Below are positions 16,044 to 25,553 of a stretch of 37,237 bases of DNA, piece after piece. The stretch is from Chloroflexota bacterium. GTDB lineage: Bacteria; Chloroflexota; Dehalococcoidia; UBA2979. Position numbers and translations under genes: made by a program. The notes under the pieces are model-generated. The model saw only the letters and a list, made by a program, of their open reading frames with translations. It made no database searches and was not told the DNA's origin. The number at the start of each line of letters is the position of its first letter. Position 1 is the first letter of the stretch. The stretch covers positions 47,406 through 84,642 of the forward strand of contig VXMU01000123.1 in assembly GCA_009840945.1 (NCBI GenBank), written 5' to 3'.

Positions 16044-16970
16044 TCACGGCCCTGAGATCGGCCGGACGTCGACGCTCTCCGCTGCGAGGGCGAACGCCAC
16101 GCCCTCGACGGTGAGGTCGGCGATCTTGGACTGCACGATGCCGATCACGTTGCCGCAGATGTCGATGAGCGGGCCGCCGCTGTTGCCGGGATTCGCCGGC
16201 GCGTCGGTCCGGATGTAGTGCAGGCCATCCTCGACGAACCGCTCCGAGACGACCCCGCGGGTCACGCCCGCCGCGGCCGTGCGGTGACCGAGGCCGTAGC
16301 CGATGACCAGGGTGTCGGAGCCGTACTCGGGCGGGGCGCCCCAGGTCAGTGCGCGGGCGTTGCTGTCGGCGCTCAGCACCGCGAGGTCGCCATCGGCGTT
16401 CGTTCCGATCACCTTCGCGGTGACGTCGAGCGTGGCGTTCGTGAGTTGCACGGTGTCTTCCCCGGACACCACGTGCTCGGCGGTGAGCCAGCGGAAGTTG
16501 CCGACGTAGAAGGCCGTGCCGGCGCGGTCGCCCGCGTGCACCTGGGCGACGCTTGCACTGACCCGCGCGGTGGCCGTTGCGGCGGTGCACTCGGCGAGCG
16601 GCGGGTCCGGGTCGGGCTGCGCGACGCCGTCGCGCCGGGCGATGAGCCGTGTGCCGGCGGGGACGCCGCCCGGGTAGAGCTCGTGGAAGCCCCGGTTGAC
16701 GATGTCCGGGGCGGCGGTGATGAGCGGCACGTAACGGCTCCCGGTCCACGCGTACAGCGCGCGGATGTCCGAGCGGTACGCGCACGACTCCAGCTCCGGA
16801 ACGCTGCCGCCCTCGTACGTCACTGTGAAGAAGCCGTGGCTCAGGGGGCCCTGCAGGCAGGGCGAGGGCGACTGGGCCGCTGTATCGGCCACGCTCGCCA
16901 GGGACACGACGGAGAGGATGGCGAGGGCCGCGACGAGCTTCCGGGCGGCGACCGAGGGTGACGGCTGCAT
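16044..16970 (-). CDS. Secreted trypsin-like (S1C-type) serine protease
   Basis: Signal peptide ARKLVAALAILSVVSLASVADTAAQS; catalytic TAEHVV, DGDLAVL, NPGNSGGP. Confidence 0.85.
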   Translation of the reverse strand: MQPSPSVAARKLVAALAILSVVSLASVADTAAQSPSPCLQGPLSHGFFTVTYEGGSVPELESCAYRSDIRALYAWTGSRYVPLITAAPDIVNRGFHELYPGGVPAGTRLIARRDGVAQPDPDPPLAECTAATATARVSASVAQVHAGDRAGTAFYVGNFRWLTAEHVVSGEDTVQLTNATLDVTAKVIGTNADGDLAVLSADSNARALTWGAPPEYGSDTLVIGYGLGHRTAAAGVTRGVVSERFVEDGLHYIRTDAPANPGNSGGPLIDICGNVIGIVQSKIADLTVEGVAFALAAESVDVRPISGP

Positions 16971-17072
16971 CTCGCGCTTCCCTGCTGCGTCCTGCCTGAG
17001 TTGCGTCCCGGCTGCCGTGGAACGCGACAATCGTACCCGCATGGCGGCGTACCAACGCGCACGCGCGCCCGT

Positions 17073-17078
17073 TATGAT
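17073..17078 (+). promoter_or_regulatory. -10-like TATGAT
   Basis: In divergent region upstream of enoyl-CoA hydratase; no clear -35. Confidence 0.3.
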
Positions 17079-17208
17079 GGGCGCCGTGTGAGGCCCGCCG
17101 CGCGGGGGAGATCGCCTCGAAACACCAACGGCAGGTCCTCGCGCCGCGCCGTCATGGCGCGCCAGCGAGTTGAGCGGAACGCGAACACGCGCGTGAGGAG
17201 TGCCAACA

Positions 17209-18000
17209 GTGGCTGTGCAGACTTTCGAGCTCATCGACTACGAGGTCCGTGACCGGACCGCGTGGATCACCATCAACAACGCCGAGCGGATGAACGCGCT
17301 GAGCATCGGCGTCGTGAACGGCCTGTACGACGCCTTCACGGAGTTCACGAACGACGACGACGCGCTGGTCGCGATCCTCATCGGTGGCGGCGGCCGCGCC
17401 TTCTGTGCGGGCGCTGACCTCGTCGCGATGACGCAGCGCGACCAGACCGAGGGACAGGGCGCGCCCGCTCCCACGCGGCCGGGGCTGGAGGCCGTCTCCG
17501 AGTGCCCGAAGCCGATCATCGCAGCCATCGACGGCTACGCGCTGGCCGGCGGGATGCAGCTTTCGAGCCGCTGCGACATCCGCATCGCGACCGAGAAGTC
17601 GCGGGTGGGCATGCCCGAGGTCCGACGCTCCCTCGTCGCCGTCGGCATGGTCGACACGGCCGAACGGTTCGTGCCGCGCGGCGAGGCGATGTGGATCCTG
17701 CTCACCGCGGACCACATGACCGCCGAGCGCGCCTACGACATCGGGTTCCTGCAGGCGCTGGTGCCCGACCGCGACGCGCTCATCGCCGAGGCGACCCGCG
17801 TCGCCGACGAGATCAAGAAGAACGCGCCGCTGGCGGTGCAGGCGGTCAAGCGGACCATCGTCCACACCAGCCACATGTCGCCGCTGGACGCGATCCACTA
17901 CCGCAACGCTCTCAACGAGAAGGTGGAGCAGAGCGAGGACCGCATGGAGGGCCCCAAGGCCTTCGCCGAGAAGCGCGACCCCGTCTGGAAGATGCGCTAG
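17209..18000 (+). CDS. Enoyl-CoA hydratase/isomerase family protein
   Basis: VAVQTFELIDYEVRDRTAWITINNAERMNALS, GGGGRAFCAGADL, GYALAGGMQLSSRCDIRIAT; GAGGAG RBS (alternative start 17200). Confidence 0.92.
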   Translation: MAVQTFELIDYEVRDRTAWITINNAERMNALSIGVVNGLYDAFTEFTNDDDALVAILIGGGGRAFCAGADLVAMTQRDQTEGQGAPAPTRPGLEAVSECPKPIIAAIDGYALAGGMQLSSRCDIRIATEKSRVGMPEVRRSLVAVGMVDTAERFVPRGEAMWILLTADHMTAERAYDIGFLQALVPDRDALIAEATRVADEIKKNAPLAVQAVKRTIVHTSHMSPLDAIHYRNALNEKVEQSEDRMEGPKAFAEKRDPVWKMR

Positions 18001-18012
18001 ACGATTCCCACC

Positions 18013-18120
18013 GGAGCGGCGTCCGCGGCGGGACGTCGCTCCACACCGGCGGAGGCTGCCGTCCGGGTCTGTCCCGGGCGGCCGCTTCCGCCGTACGGCT
18101 TCCCCCACCTCGCCGGGGGA
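18013..18120. other. Three consecutive strong hairpins in the ECH to CoA-transferase intergenic region
   Basis: 18013-18042 (12-bp stem), 18047-18093 (21-bp stem, one mismatch, two wobbles, loop TCTGT), 18101-18120 (TCCCCC/GGGGGA). Confidence 0.7.
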
Positions 18121-18180
18121 TGCACGCGTCGTTCGAGCAGGCGAGGAGGCCGCCGGGTGCGGCGGCGTGAGGAGGACGCC

Positions 18181-20655
18181 ATGAGCGGGCCATTCGAGGC
18201 GCTGCGGGTCATCGACCTCAGCAGCGGACAGCCGGGGGGCGTCACCACCATGGTGCTCGCCGACTACGGGGCCGACGTGATCAAGGTGGAGCCTCCCGGC
18301 GGCGACCCCGGCCGCGCCGAGCCCGCCAGCCCGATGTGGCTGCGCGGCAAGCGCAGCGTGACGCTCGACCTCTCCGACGCCGCGGACCGCGGCCGCCTCC
18401 ACGCGCTCGTGCGCGGCGCCGACGTGGTCGTCGCCTCGTTCGCACCGGGCGAGGGCGAGGCCGCCGAGGCCGACTACGAGACGCTCTCGGCGCTCAACCC
18501 CGGCCTCGTCTACTGCTCGATCACGGGCTGGGGCCTGAGCGGCCCGTACGCACACTACCCGGCCAGCGAGCCGCTGGTGGCTGCGAAGTCCGGGCGCATG
18601 CAGTCCTTCGCCGGCGTCGTCCGCCGCGAGGGCCCCGCGTACAGCGCGGTCAAGACGGGCACCCACGCCGCGACGCAGTCGGCGATCGCCGGCATCCTCG
18701 GCGCGCTGCTCGTGCGCGACCGGCTCGGCTCCGGGCAACTCGTGGAGACGAGCGTGCTGCGCGGGATGCTGCCGTACGACTTCCGCACGCTCATCGCCGA
18801 GCAGCTCACGCCGCGCTACCCCTCGCTGCTCGCCGACGACCCGTTCGCGCGGTTCGGCCCGGACGGGCTGCCGATGCTCGGCTACCAGCCGGTGATGACG
18901 AAGGACGGGCGCTGGATCCAGTTCGCGAACCTGCTGGAGCACCTCGTGCACTCCAGCCTGGTGGCGATGGACCTCGCCGCCGACGTGCTCGGCGACCCGC
19001 GCTACGCGGGGACGCCGAACGGGCTCACGCCCGAGGCGCGCGAGGAGGTCCGCAACATCATGCTCGAGCGCGTCCAGGAGCGGACGGCCGCCGAGTGGAT
19101 GGAGGCGTTCAGCGAGAACGGGAACGTCGCCGCCGAGATCGTCGGCACGGCCCAGGAGGCGCTCAGTCACCCGGACATGGAGGCGAACCGCGAGGTCGTC
19201 GACATGGAGCACCCGGAGCACGGCACCGTGCGGCAGCTCGGGCTGCTCGCGCGGCTCACCGAGACGCCGGGCGAGGTCGGCGGCGCCGGCCCGCAGCCCG
19301 GCGAGCACACCACCGAGGTGCTCGCGGAGGCGCCGCGCGCCGCGTGGACGCCGCCCTCGACGAACGGCTCGCCGCCGAAGCACCCGCTTGAGGGTGTGAC
19401 GGTGCTGGAGTTCGCGACGATCATCGCCGCGCCGCTCGGCGCGTCGCTGCTCGGCGACATGGGGGCGCGCGTGATCAAGGTCGAGCCGGTCGACGGCGGC
19501 GACCCGATCCGCGGGCTCGGCGTCGGCCTCGGCGCGATGTTCGGCTCCGCCAAGACCACGGCGTCGAAGGAGAGCATCTGCATCGACCTCAAGTCTGAGC
19601 GCGGGCAGGAGATCGTGAGCAGGCTCATCGAGCACGCCGACGTGATCGTCCACAACTACCGGCCGGGCGTGCCCGACCGCCTGGGCATCGGCTACGAGCA
19701 GGCGAAGGCGATCAAGCCCGACATCGTGTGGGTCAGCGTCAACGGCTACGGCCCCGACGGGCCCGGCGCTCGCCGGCCCTCGGCGCACCCGATCCCGGGT
19801 GCGGTCTGCGGCGGGGCGCTCATGCAGTCCGGCGTGGACTGGCCGCCCAACGGCTACAGCTCGATCGACGACATCCGCGAGGCCTCGCGCTGGTTCTCGC
19901 GCGCGAACGAGGGCAACCCGGACCCGAACACCTCGATGTGCGTCGCCACCACGGCGATGCTCGGCCTCATGGCCCGCCACCAGACGGGCAAGGGCCAGCG
20001 CATCTTCCTCAGCATGCTGGGGGCCAACGGCTACGCGAACGCCGAGGACTTCTTGTCCTACGACGGCAAGGCGGAGCGGCCGACGCTCGACCGCTGGCTG
20101 CACGGCACCAGCGCGCTCAACCGCCTCTACCGCTCGCAGGACGGCTGGGTCTTCCTCGCAGCCGATGACGACGCGTCGTGGGGCGCGCTGGCCGCCGCCA
20201 GCGTGAACGGCATCGGCGCCGACGGGCGCTTCGCGACGGCCGAGGGCCGCCGTGAGCACGACGCCGCGCTGACCGAGGCGCTCGAGGCGATGTTCGCCCT
20301 GCGCGACGCCGACGAGTGGGAGCGCGACCTGATCGCCGCCGGCGTCGGCTGCGTCAACGCCGGCGCCTACGACAGCCCTGGCGCGTTCCTCCTGGAGGAC
20401 GAGCACGCGCAGGCCAACGGACTGCTCACCGACGCGCAGCACGCGCTGTGGGGCGAGTACCGGCGGTGGGGCCCGCCCTCGACGTTCAGCGCGACGCCGG
20501 GCAACCCGCACGCGGGCGTGCTCGCGGGGCAGCACACCGACGAGCTGCTGGCCGAAGCGGGCTACAGCCCGGCCGAGGTCGAGGCGCTGCGCGCCGACAA
20601 CGTCGTGTGGTCCGAGGTGCCGATGGAGCTGCCGGAACCCGTGACCGTCGCGTAG
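18181..20655 (+). CDS. Fused double-domain family III CoA transferase (824 aa from this start)
   Basis: Two CaiB/BaiF N-terminal motifs: MSGPFEALRVIDLSSGQPGGVTTMVLADYGADVIKVEPPGGD and HPLEGVTVLEFATIIAAPLGASLLGDMGARVIKVEPVDGGD. Confidence 0.92.
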   Translation: MSGPFEALRVIDLSSGQPGGVTTMVLADYGADVIKVEPPGGDPGRAEPASPMWLRGKRSVTLDLSDAADRGRLHALVRGADVVVASFAPGEGEAAEADYETLSALNPGLVYCSITGWGLSGPYAHYPASEPLVAAKSGRMQSFAGVVRREGPAYSAVKTGTHAATQSAIAGILGALLVRDRLGSGQLVETSVLRGMLPYDFRTLIAEQLTPRYPSLLADDPFARFGPDGLPMLGYQPVMTKDGRWIQFANLLEHLVHSSLVAMDLAADVLGDPRYAGTPNGLTPEAREEVRNIMLERVQERTAAEWMEAFSENGNVAAEIVGTAQEALSHPDMEANREVVDMEHPEHGTVRQLGLLARLTETPGEVGGAGPQPGEHTTEVLAEAPRAAWTPPSTNGSPPKHPLEGVTVLEFATIIAAPLGASLLGDMGARVIKVEPVDGGDPIRGLGVGLGAMFGSAKTTASKESICIDLKSERGQEIVSRLIEHADVIVHNYRPGVPDRLGIGYEQAKAIKPDIVWVSVNGYGPDGPGARRPSAHPIPGAVCGGALMQSGVDWPPNGYSSIDDIREASRWFSRANEGNPDPNTSMCVATTAMLGLMARHQTGKGQRIFLSMLGANGYANAEDFLSYDGKAERPTLDRWLHGTSALNRLYRSQDGWVFLAADDDASWGALAAASVNGIGADGRFATAEGRREHDAALTEALEAMFALRDADEWERDLIAAGVGCVNAGAYDSPGAFLLEDEHAQANGLLTDAQHALWGEYRRWGPPSTFSATPGNPHAGVLAGQHTDELLAEAGYSPAEVEALRADNVVWSEVPMELPEPVTVA

Positions 20656-20667
20656 CGAGGACGTGTG

Positions 20668-21765
20668 ATGGCGGGTGACCGCATCGGCGTCGGGATCGTC
20701 GGCGCGAACGTGCGCTACGGGTGGGGCACGCGCGCCCACCTGCCGGCGCTCGCCGCGCTCCCTGAGTTCGAGGTCGTCGGTGTCGCGACGACGCGGATGG
20801 AGACGGCCACCGAGACGGCGGAGCAGCACGGCATCCCGCACGCCTTCGACAGCGCACAGGCGCTGGCCGAGCACCCCGACGTCGAGCTCGTGCTGGTGTG
20901 TGTGCGCGTGCCTGCCCACCACGAGTTGACCGCGACGGCGCTGCGCGCCGGCAAGCACGTCTTCACCGAGTGGCCCCTGGGCGCGAACACGACCGAGGCG
21001 CGCGAGTTGCTCGACCTCGCGGAGTCGGCGGGCGTGCGGCACATGGTCGGGCTACAGGCGCGCGCCGCGCCGCAGTTCGTGCGGATGCAGCAGCTCATCG
21101 CCGAGGGCTACGTGGGGGATGTCCTCTCCGCCACGATGCGCCAGACGCTGCCGGGCGCGGGGCCGCGCCGCGAGTCCTTCGCGTGGGCCGTCGACGCTTC
21201 CAAGGGCGCCTCGACGCTCTCGATTGCGTCGGGGCACGCGCTGGACGCGCTCGCGTTCTGCCTCGGCGAGTTCCGCTCGGTGAGCGGGACCGTCGCGACG
21301 CGCGTGCGCACCGTCGACGTCATCGACACGGGCGACACCGTCGAGGTGACCTCGCCGGACACGGTGCACGTCTCGGGCGAGACGGAGGGCGGCGCGGCCG
21401 TCTCCGTCGCGATCAGCAGCGTCCCGTCCCACGGATCGGGGCTGCGGTTCGAGGTCCACGGTTCGGAGGGCGTGCTGCTGCTGACCTCGGACGGCATGTC
21501 ACAGATCGCCGCGCTTTCGCTGAGCGGCGCGCGCAGCGGGGACGGCGAGGTCGCCGAGCTGCCGATCCCCGACGACTGCTGGTGGGTGCCACGGGACCTC
21601 GTCGGCCCCGGGCTCAACGTGGCCCAGCTCTTCCGCCGCCTCGGCGAGTCGATCCGCAACGGCGAGCCGGTCACACCCGACTTCGCCCACGCGGTCCGCC
21701 GCCACGAGCTCCTCGACGCGATCCAGCGCGCCTCCGACACCGGGGAGCGGCAGACCATCTCGTAG
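20668..21765 (+). CDS. Gfo/Idh/MocA family oxidoreductase
   Basis: IGVGIVGANVRYGWGTRAHLPALAALPEFEVVGVATT; GKHVFTEWPLGAN. Confidence 0.92.
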   Translation: MAGDRIGVGIVGANVRYGWGTRAHLPALAALPEFEVVGVATTRMETATETAEQHGIPHAFDSAQALAEHPDVELVLVCVRVPAHHELTATALRAGKHVFTEWPLGANTTEARELLDLAESAGVRHMVGLQARAAPQFVRMQQLIAEGYVGDVLSATMRQTLPGAGPRRESFAWAVDASKGASTLSIASGHALDALAFCLGEFRSVSGTVATRVRTVDVIDTGDTVEVTSPDTVHVSGETEGGAAVSVAISSVPSHGSGLRFEVHGSEGVLLLTSDGMSQIAALSLSGARSGDGEVAELPIPDDCWWVPRDLVGPGLNVAQLFRRLGESIRNGEPVTPDFAHAVRRHELLDAIQRASDTGERQTIS

Positions 21766-21821
21766 TGCCGTCGTCGGACGGGTGGCCCCCCAGGTCGTGG
21801 GCGCTACCGCGCTGACCGTAC

Positions 21822-22010
21822 TTACGACGCGAGTGAGACCGACCTGCGTGGCTCGTTGATCACGGCGACGTGCTCGTGCCAGTCCGGCTCACGCTCTGGC
21901 CCGGCGATCTCGTCGCACTCACGGAAGAACGCTTCGAGCTCCGCGTCCGACTCGAAGGGCCGGGAGCGCGCTCGGCCGTCGCGCTCCGGTTCGCGCTGCT
22001 GCTGCTCCAT
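21822..22010 (-). CDS. Small acidic/charged hypothetical protein (62 aa)
   Basis: GAGGAG RBS before ATG; same strand immediately downstream of the SDR gene; MEQQQREPERDGRARSRPFESDAELEAFFRECDEIAGPEREPDWHEHVAVINEPRRSVSLAS. Confidence 0.55.
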   Translation of the reverse strand: MEQQQREPERDGRARSRPFESDAELEAFFRECDEIAGPEREPDWHEHVAVINEPRRSVSLAS

Positions 22011-22047
22011 CGCGCACTCCTCGACCCCGACAGACGTACCTGACTCT

Positions 22048-22797
22048 CTAGTGGACGAACATGCCGCCGTTGACGTTGAACACCGAGCCCGTGATGTAGG
22101 TGCCCTCGGTGACGATGTAGCGGACGAGGCTCGCGACCTCCTCGGGCTCGCCGAGGCGGCCGAGCAGGATCTCGCCCATCAGGTTCTCACGCTGCTGCTC
22201 GTTCAGCCCCGACAGCATGTCGGTCTCGATGAACCCCGGCGCGACCGCGTTGACGTTGATGTGGAAGCGAGCGCCCTCGCGCGCCAGCCCGCGCACGAAG
22301 CCGATCGCCGCCTCCTTCGAGGTGCCGTAGTTGACCAGCCCCAGCCGGCCCGTCTCGCCGACGATCGAGGAGATGCAGACGACGTGCCCGCCGCCGGCCT
22401 CGCCCATCACCGGCCAGACCGGCTTCGTGACGTTGTAGAGCCCGTTCACATTGGTCTCGATGACCGTGTGCCACTCCTCGGGCGTCATGCGCGCGACCGT
22501 GCGGTCCGCGGTGGTGCCGGCGTTGTTGATGAGCACGCGCACCGGCCCGAGGTCGTTCACGACTGCCTCGACCATCGCCTCACATGCCGCGGTGTCGGAG
22601 ACGTCCGCCTGGTAGGCGCGTGCGGAGCCGCCCGCGCCCTCGATCTCGGAGACGACTCCCGCGGCCGCGTCGGCGTTTGCCCGGTAGTTGACCGCGACGG
22701 CCGCGCCCTGGCCCGCGAGCTCCAGCGCGATCGCCCGCCCGATGCCCCTCGACCCGCCCGTGACGAGTGCGACCTGTCCGTCCAGCGCTCCAGCCAT
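22048..22797 (-). CDS. SDR family oxidoreductase, FabG-like
   Basis: GQVALVTGGSRGIGRAIALELAGQG, NNAGTTAD, YGTSK (YxxxK), YITGSVFNVNGG; true start is internal to ORF 22048-23715. Confidence 0.92.
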   Translation of the reverse strand: MAGALDGQVALVTGGSRGIGRAIALELAGQGAAVAVNYRANADAAAGVVSEIEGAGGSARAYQADVSDTAACEAMVEAVVNDLGPVRVLINNAGTTADRTVARMTPEEWHTVIETNVNGLYNVTKPVWPVMGEAGGGHVVCISSIVGETGRLGLVNYGTSKEAAIGFVRGLAREGARFHINVNAVAPGFIETDMLSGLNEQQRENLMGEILLGRLGEPEEVASLVRYIVTEGTYITGSVFNVNGGMFVH

Positions 22798-23020
22798 GTG
22801 ATGCCCTCCTCGGTGTCGTGTTGCGTTGCCGCGCGCACCGTACAGCACCGAGGGCGTGGGCGGGGAGTGGCGAGGCGCTCCGCCGTCGGGCACCAGATCC
22901 AGCCGCCACCGCCTGACGGTGCGACGCCGTATCCTGCTTGGCACGGCCCGGCTACGCGGCCCGCACCAGGGCTGGCTTCCGGGCGCCCCGGCGCTGGCCC
23001 CGCTGCCCCGAGGCCGTACG

Positions 23021-23038
23021 ACCGCCCCCACGGGCGGT
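23021..23038 (+). other. Hairpin just upstream of MFS gene RBS
   Basis: ACCGCCC-ccac-GGGCGGT ending 14 nt before ATG 23053. Confidence 0.45.
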
Positions 23039-23052
23039 GAGTTGGAGCCTGC

Positions 23053-24492
23053 ATGCTCTCCCGCGCGTTCGTCGTGCTGTGGATTGCGATGGCCGTCGCG
23101 GTCATGGGCATCGCGATGGTCTCGCCGCTGCTGCCCGTGTTCGTGCGGGAGGAGCTGCACGCCCCCGAGTTCGCCGTCGCGCTCTCGTTCTCCGCCATCG
23201 CGATCTCGCAGATCGCGACCTCGCCGGTCGTGGGGCGCTTCTCGGACCGGATCGGGCCCAAGCCCTTCATTGTGCTGGGCTTCTTCGTGTACGGCGCGGG
23301 CGGGGTCGGCTTCATCTTCTCGCAGACGTGGGAGCAGGTGATCTTCTTCCGCGCCCTCTCCGGCGTCGGCGCAGCCTCGATGTTCCCAACCACCATGGCG
23401 TACGTCGGCCGTCTCGCCCCGCCGGGCTACGAGGGCCGCTACATGGGGGCGTTCTCGATCTCGTGGATCGCCGGCTTCGGCATCGGCCCGCTGTTCGGTG
23501 GCACGATCCGCGACTTCGTCTCCTCGGACGCGGCGTTCGCCACGATGTCGATGATGCTCTTCGCGGTGGGCGTGGCGGTGTTCCTGCTCCTCCCCGCGGG
23601 ACGGCCCGGCGCGAGCAGCAGCAGCGACTACGAGGAGGACGAGGCCCTCGAACCCGGGCTGCCGATGATCGAGGTGCTGAAACGCCCGATCGTACAGGCG
23701 GCCATCGCCGGCCACCTCGTCGTCTCGGTGGGGTGGGGCGCCGGGTACACGTTCATCGCGGTCTACGTGGTGAGCGCCGACGGCCTGGGGACGGGCAGCG
23801 CGACGTTCGCCGGCGTGCTGCTCGCCTCGCGCGCGCTGGTCACGGCGGCGGCTCAGCTTGTCACCGGCCCGCTCGCCGACCGCATGAACCGCGTGTTCCT
23901 GTCCGTGCTCGGATTCAGCATCGCCGGCGCGGCGCAGTTCGTCGTCCCCGACATACCTGGCGTGACGACCGAGATCTCGATCCTCGGCGGCACGCTCGTG
24001 ATCGTGCCGTGGCTGCTGCTGCTCTTCCTCGTCGTCGGCCTCGGCGAGTCCATCGAGTTCCCCGCCCAGCAGGCGATCTTCGTCGACGCGGGCCGCGCGG
24101 TGGGGATGGGCACGGTGATGGGCATCCAGCAGACGGCGGGCGGGGTCGGCTTCCTGTCCGGCTCGATGTTCGGCGCGCTGGTCGTGGGCCTGTGGGGCCT
24201 AGACGCGGTCTTCCGCTACGCGGGGCTCGCGATGTTCATCGGCGGCTTCGGCTTCTGGCTACTCATGATCCGTGCGCGGCGTGACTTCGCGATGCTCGAG
24301 GCGGCAGCGGCGGCCGACCTCCGCGCGCGTTACGCGTCGGATGGAGCCGGACGCGGCGCGCCGCCCCCGGCGGCGGCGCTCACGGCGGGCAACGGCGCGC
24401 GGCCCGCCCACGTCACCCACTACGGGATGAGCGAGACGACCCAGCCCGACCGGTCGCTGCGTCCCGCCATGTCGGGCGTCGACCGCGAGTGA
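23053..24492 (+). CDS. MFS transporter
   Basis: 12-TM-like; GRFSDRIGPKPFIVLGFFVYG, GPLADRMNRV; C-terminal tail AHVTHYGMSETT. Confidence 0.92.
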   Translation: MLSRAFVVLWIAMAVAVMGIAMVSPLLPVFVREELHAPEFAVALSFSAIAISQIATSPVVGRFSDRIGPKPFIVLGFFVYGAGGVGFIFSQTWEQVIFFRALSGVGAASMFPTTMAYVGRLAPPGYEGRYMGAFSISWIAGFGIGPLFGGTIRDFVSSDAAFATMSMMLFAVGVAVFLLLPAGRPGASSSSDYEEDEALEPGLPMIEVLKRPIVQAAIAGHLVVSVGWGAGYTFIAVYVVSADGLGTGSATFAGVLLASRALVTAAAQLVTGPLADRMNRVFLSVLGFSIAGAAQFVVPDIPGVTTEISILGGTLVIVPWLLLLFLVVGLGESIEFPAQQAIFVDAGRAVGMGTVMGIQQTAGGVGFLSGSMFGALVVGLWGLDAVFRYAGLAMFIGGFGFWLLMIRARRDFAMLEAAAAADLRARYASDGAGRGAPPPAAALTAGNGARPAHVTHYGMSETTQPDRSLRPAMSGVDRE

Positions 24493-24550
24493 GCGGCTTT
24501 CGCGCCGCGGGGTGGTGCGCGTTAGCGCCATCCCTTGTCAAACTGTCGCC

Positions 24551-25519
24551 GTGATCGGCATCGTCCTCGCCACCGACCAGGGTCTGATGCACGTCCTCCC
24601 CGGGGCGGACGCAGAGTTGGCGCTTCCCGGCGTGGTGTGCATCTCGCTCGACTACCGCGACGGCGTCGCGGTGGCGGCGGCGCCGGAGCGCGGCGTGTGG
24701 ATGAACGAGGGCGACGGCTGGCGGGAGGTGTGGGAGGGCAATGCCCACATCGTGCGCCTCGGCGGGGACGGCGTCTGCTACGTCGGCGAGTCGCCTCCGC
24801 GGCTGCACCGCACGCGAGACGGCGGCGAGACGTGGGACGAGCTCGTGAACGTGCCGAGCATCGTGCGGGCGCACGCGGCGCGCCGGCCGGGCGCCTCGCG
24901 CACCGAGGTCACGATCGTCGGCATCACGTTCCCGCAAGGCCAACTGCTGCTCGGTATGCGCGGCATGGGTACGTGGCTGTCGCGCGACCGCGGGCTCTCA
25001 TGGATGCGTGGCGACCAGATCGAGCTGTCGGCCCGCTCGGAGCCGCTGCAGGCGGTGGCGCTGGGCGAGCACCTCAACGGCCTCTGGGACCACCTCGAGC
25101 GCAACGACCGCCTCTACGCGGCGTCGCGGAGCGGGTTCTTCCGCTCCGACGACGGCGGCTTCACCTGGCAGCGCACCCAGCAGGGGCTGGACCGCTACTA
25201 CGCGAACGGCGTCGCCGTGCTCCCCGGCACGCCCGACACGCTCCTGCTCTCGATCGCGGCGAGGGCCGCCGACGCCGAGGAAGGCCCCGAGGCGGCGCTC
25301 TTCCGGTCGGTGAACGGCGGCCTGATGTGGGACCGCGTGGAGCTGGGCGGCGAGGATGAGTGGACGCGTCCGCCGCTAGTGGGCGCGGTCGTCGGCGGGA
25401 TGGACATGCTGTTCGCACAGGCCGGCGACACGATCTGGGCCTCGCACGACAAGGCCGCGCGCTGGCTGCCGATCGCCGAGGGGCTTCCCCCCGCGACCGC
25501 GATGGTCGCCGCGCTGTAG
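24551..25519 (+). CDS. BNR/sialidase-like beta-propeller protein
   Basis: Repeated Asp-box-like TRDGGETW, SRDRGLSW, SDDGGFTW, SVNGGLMW; GTG start inferred. Confidence 0.75.
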   Translation: MIGIVLATDQGLMHVLPGADAELALPGVVCISLDYRDGVAVAAAPERGVWMNEGDGWREVWEGNAHIVRLGGDGVCYVGESPPRLHRTRDGGETWDELVNVPSIVRAHAARRPGASRTEVTIVGITFPQGQLLLGMRGMGTWLSRDRGLSWMRGDQIELSARSEPLQAVALGEHLNGLWDHLERNDRLYAASRSGFFRSDDGGFTWQRTQQGLDRYYANGVAVLPGTPDTLLLSIAARAADAEEGPEAALFRSVNGGLMWDRVELGGEDEWTRPPLVGAVVGGMDMLFAQAGDTIWASHDKAARWLPIAEGLPPATAMVAAL

Positions 25520-25530
25520 GCGGGACGCCC

Positions 25531-25553
25531 TCGCGGGTCGCCCCTACCCGCGA
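25531..25553. terminator. Bidirectional hairpin between convergent genes, overlapping the PTE stop codon
   Basis: TCGCGGGT-cgcccct-ACCCGCGA. Confidence 0.6.

Noticed and set aside
17152-21042. 1296-aa minus-strand ORF
   Set aside because: Antisense shadow of well-supported ECH, CoA transferase and Gfo/Idh genes; low-complexity Arg/Ala/Val/Glu-rich translation typical of high-GC mirror ORFs.
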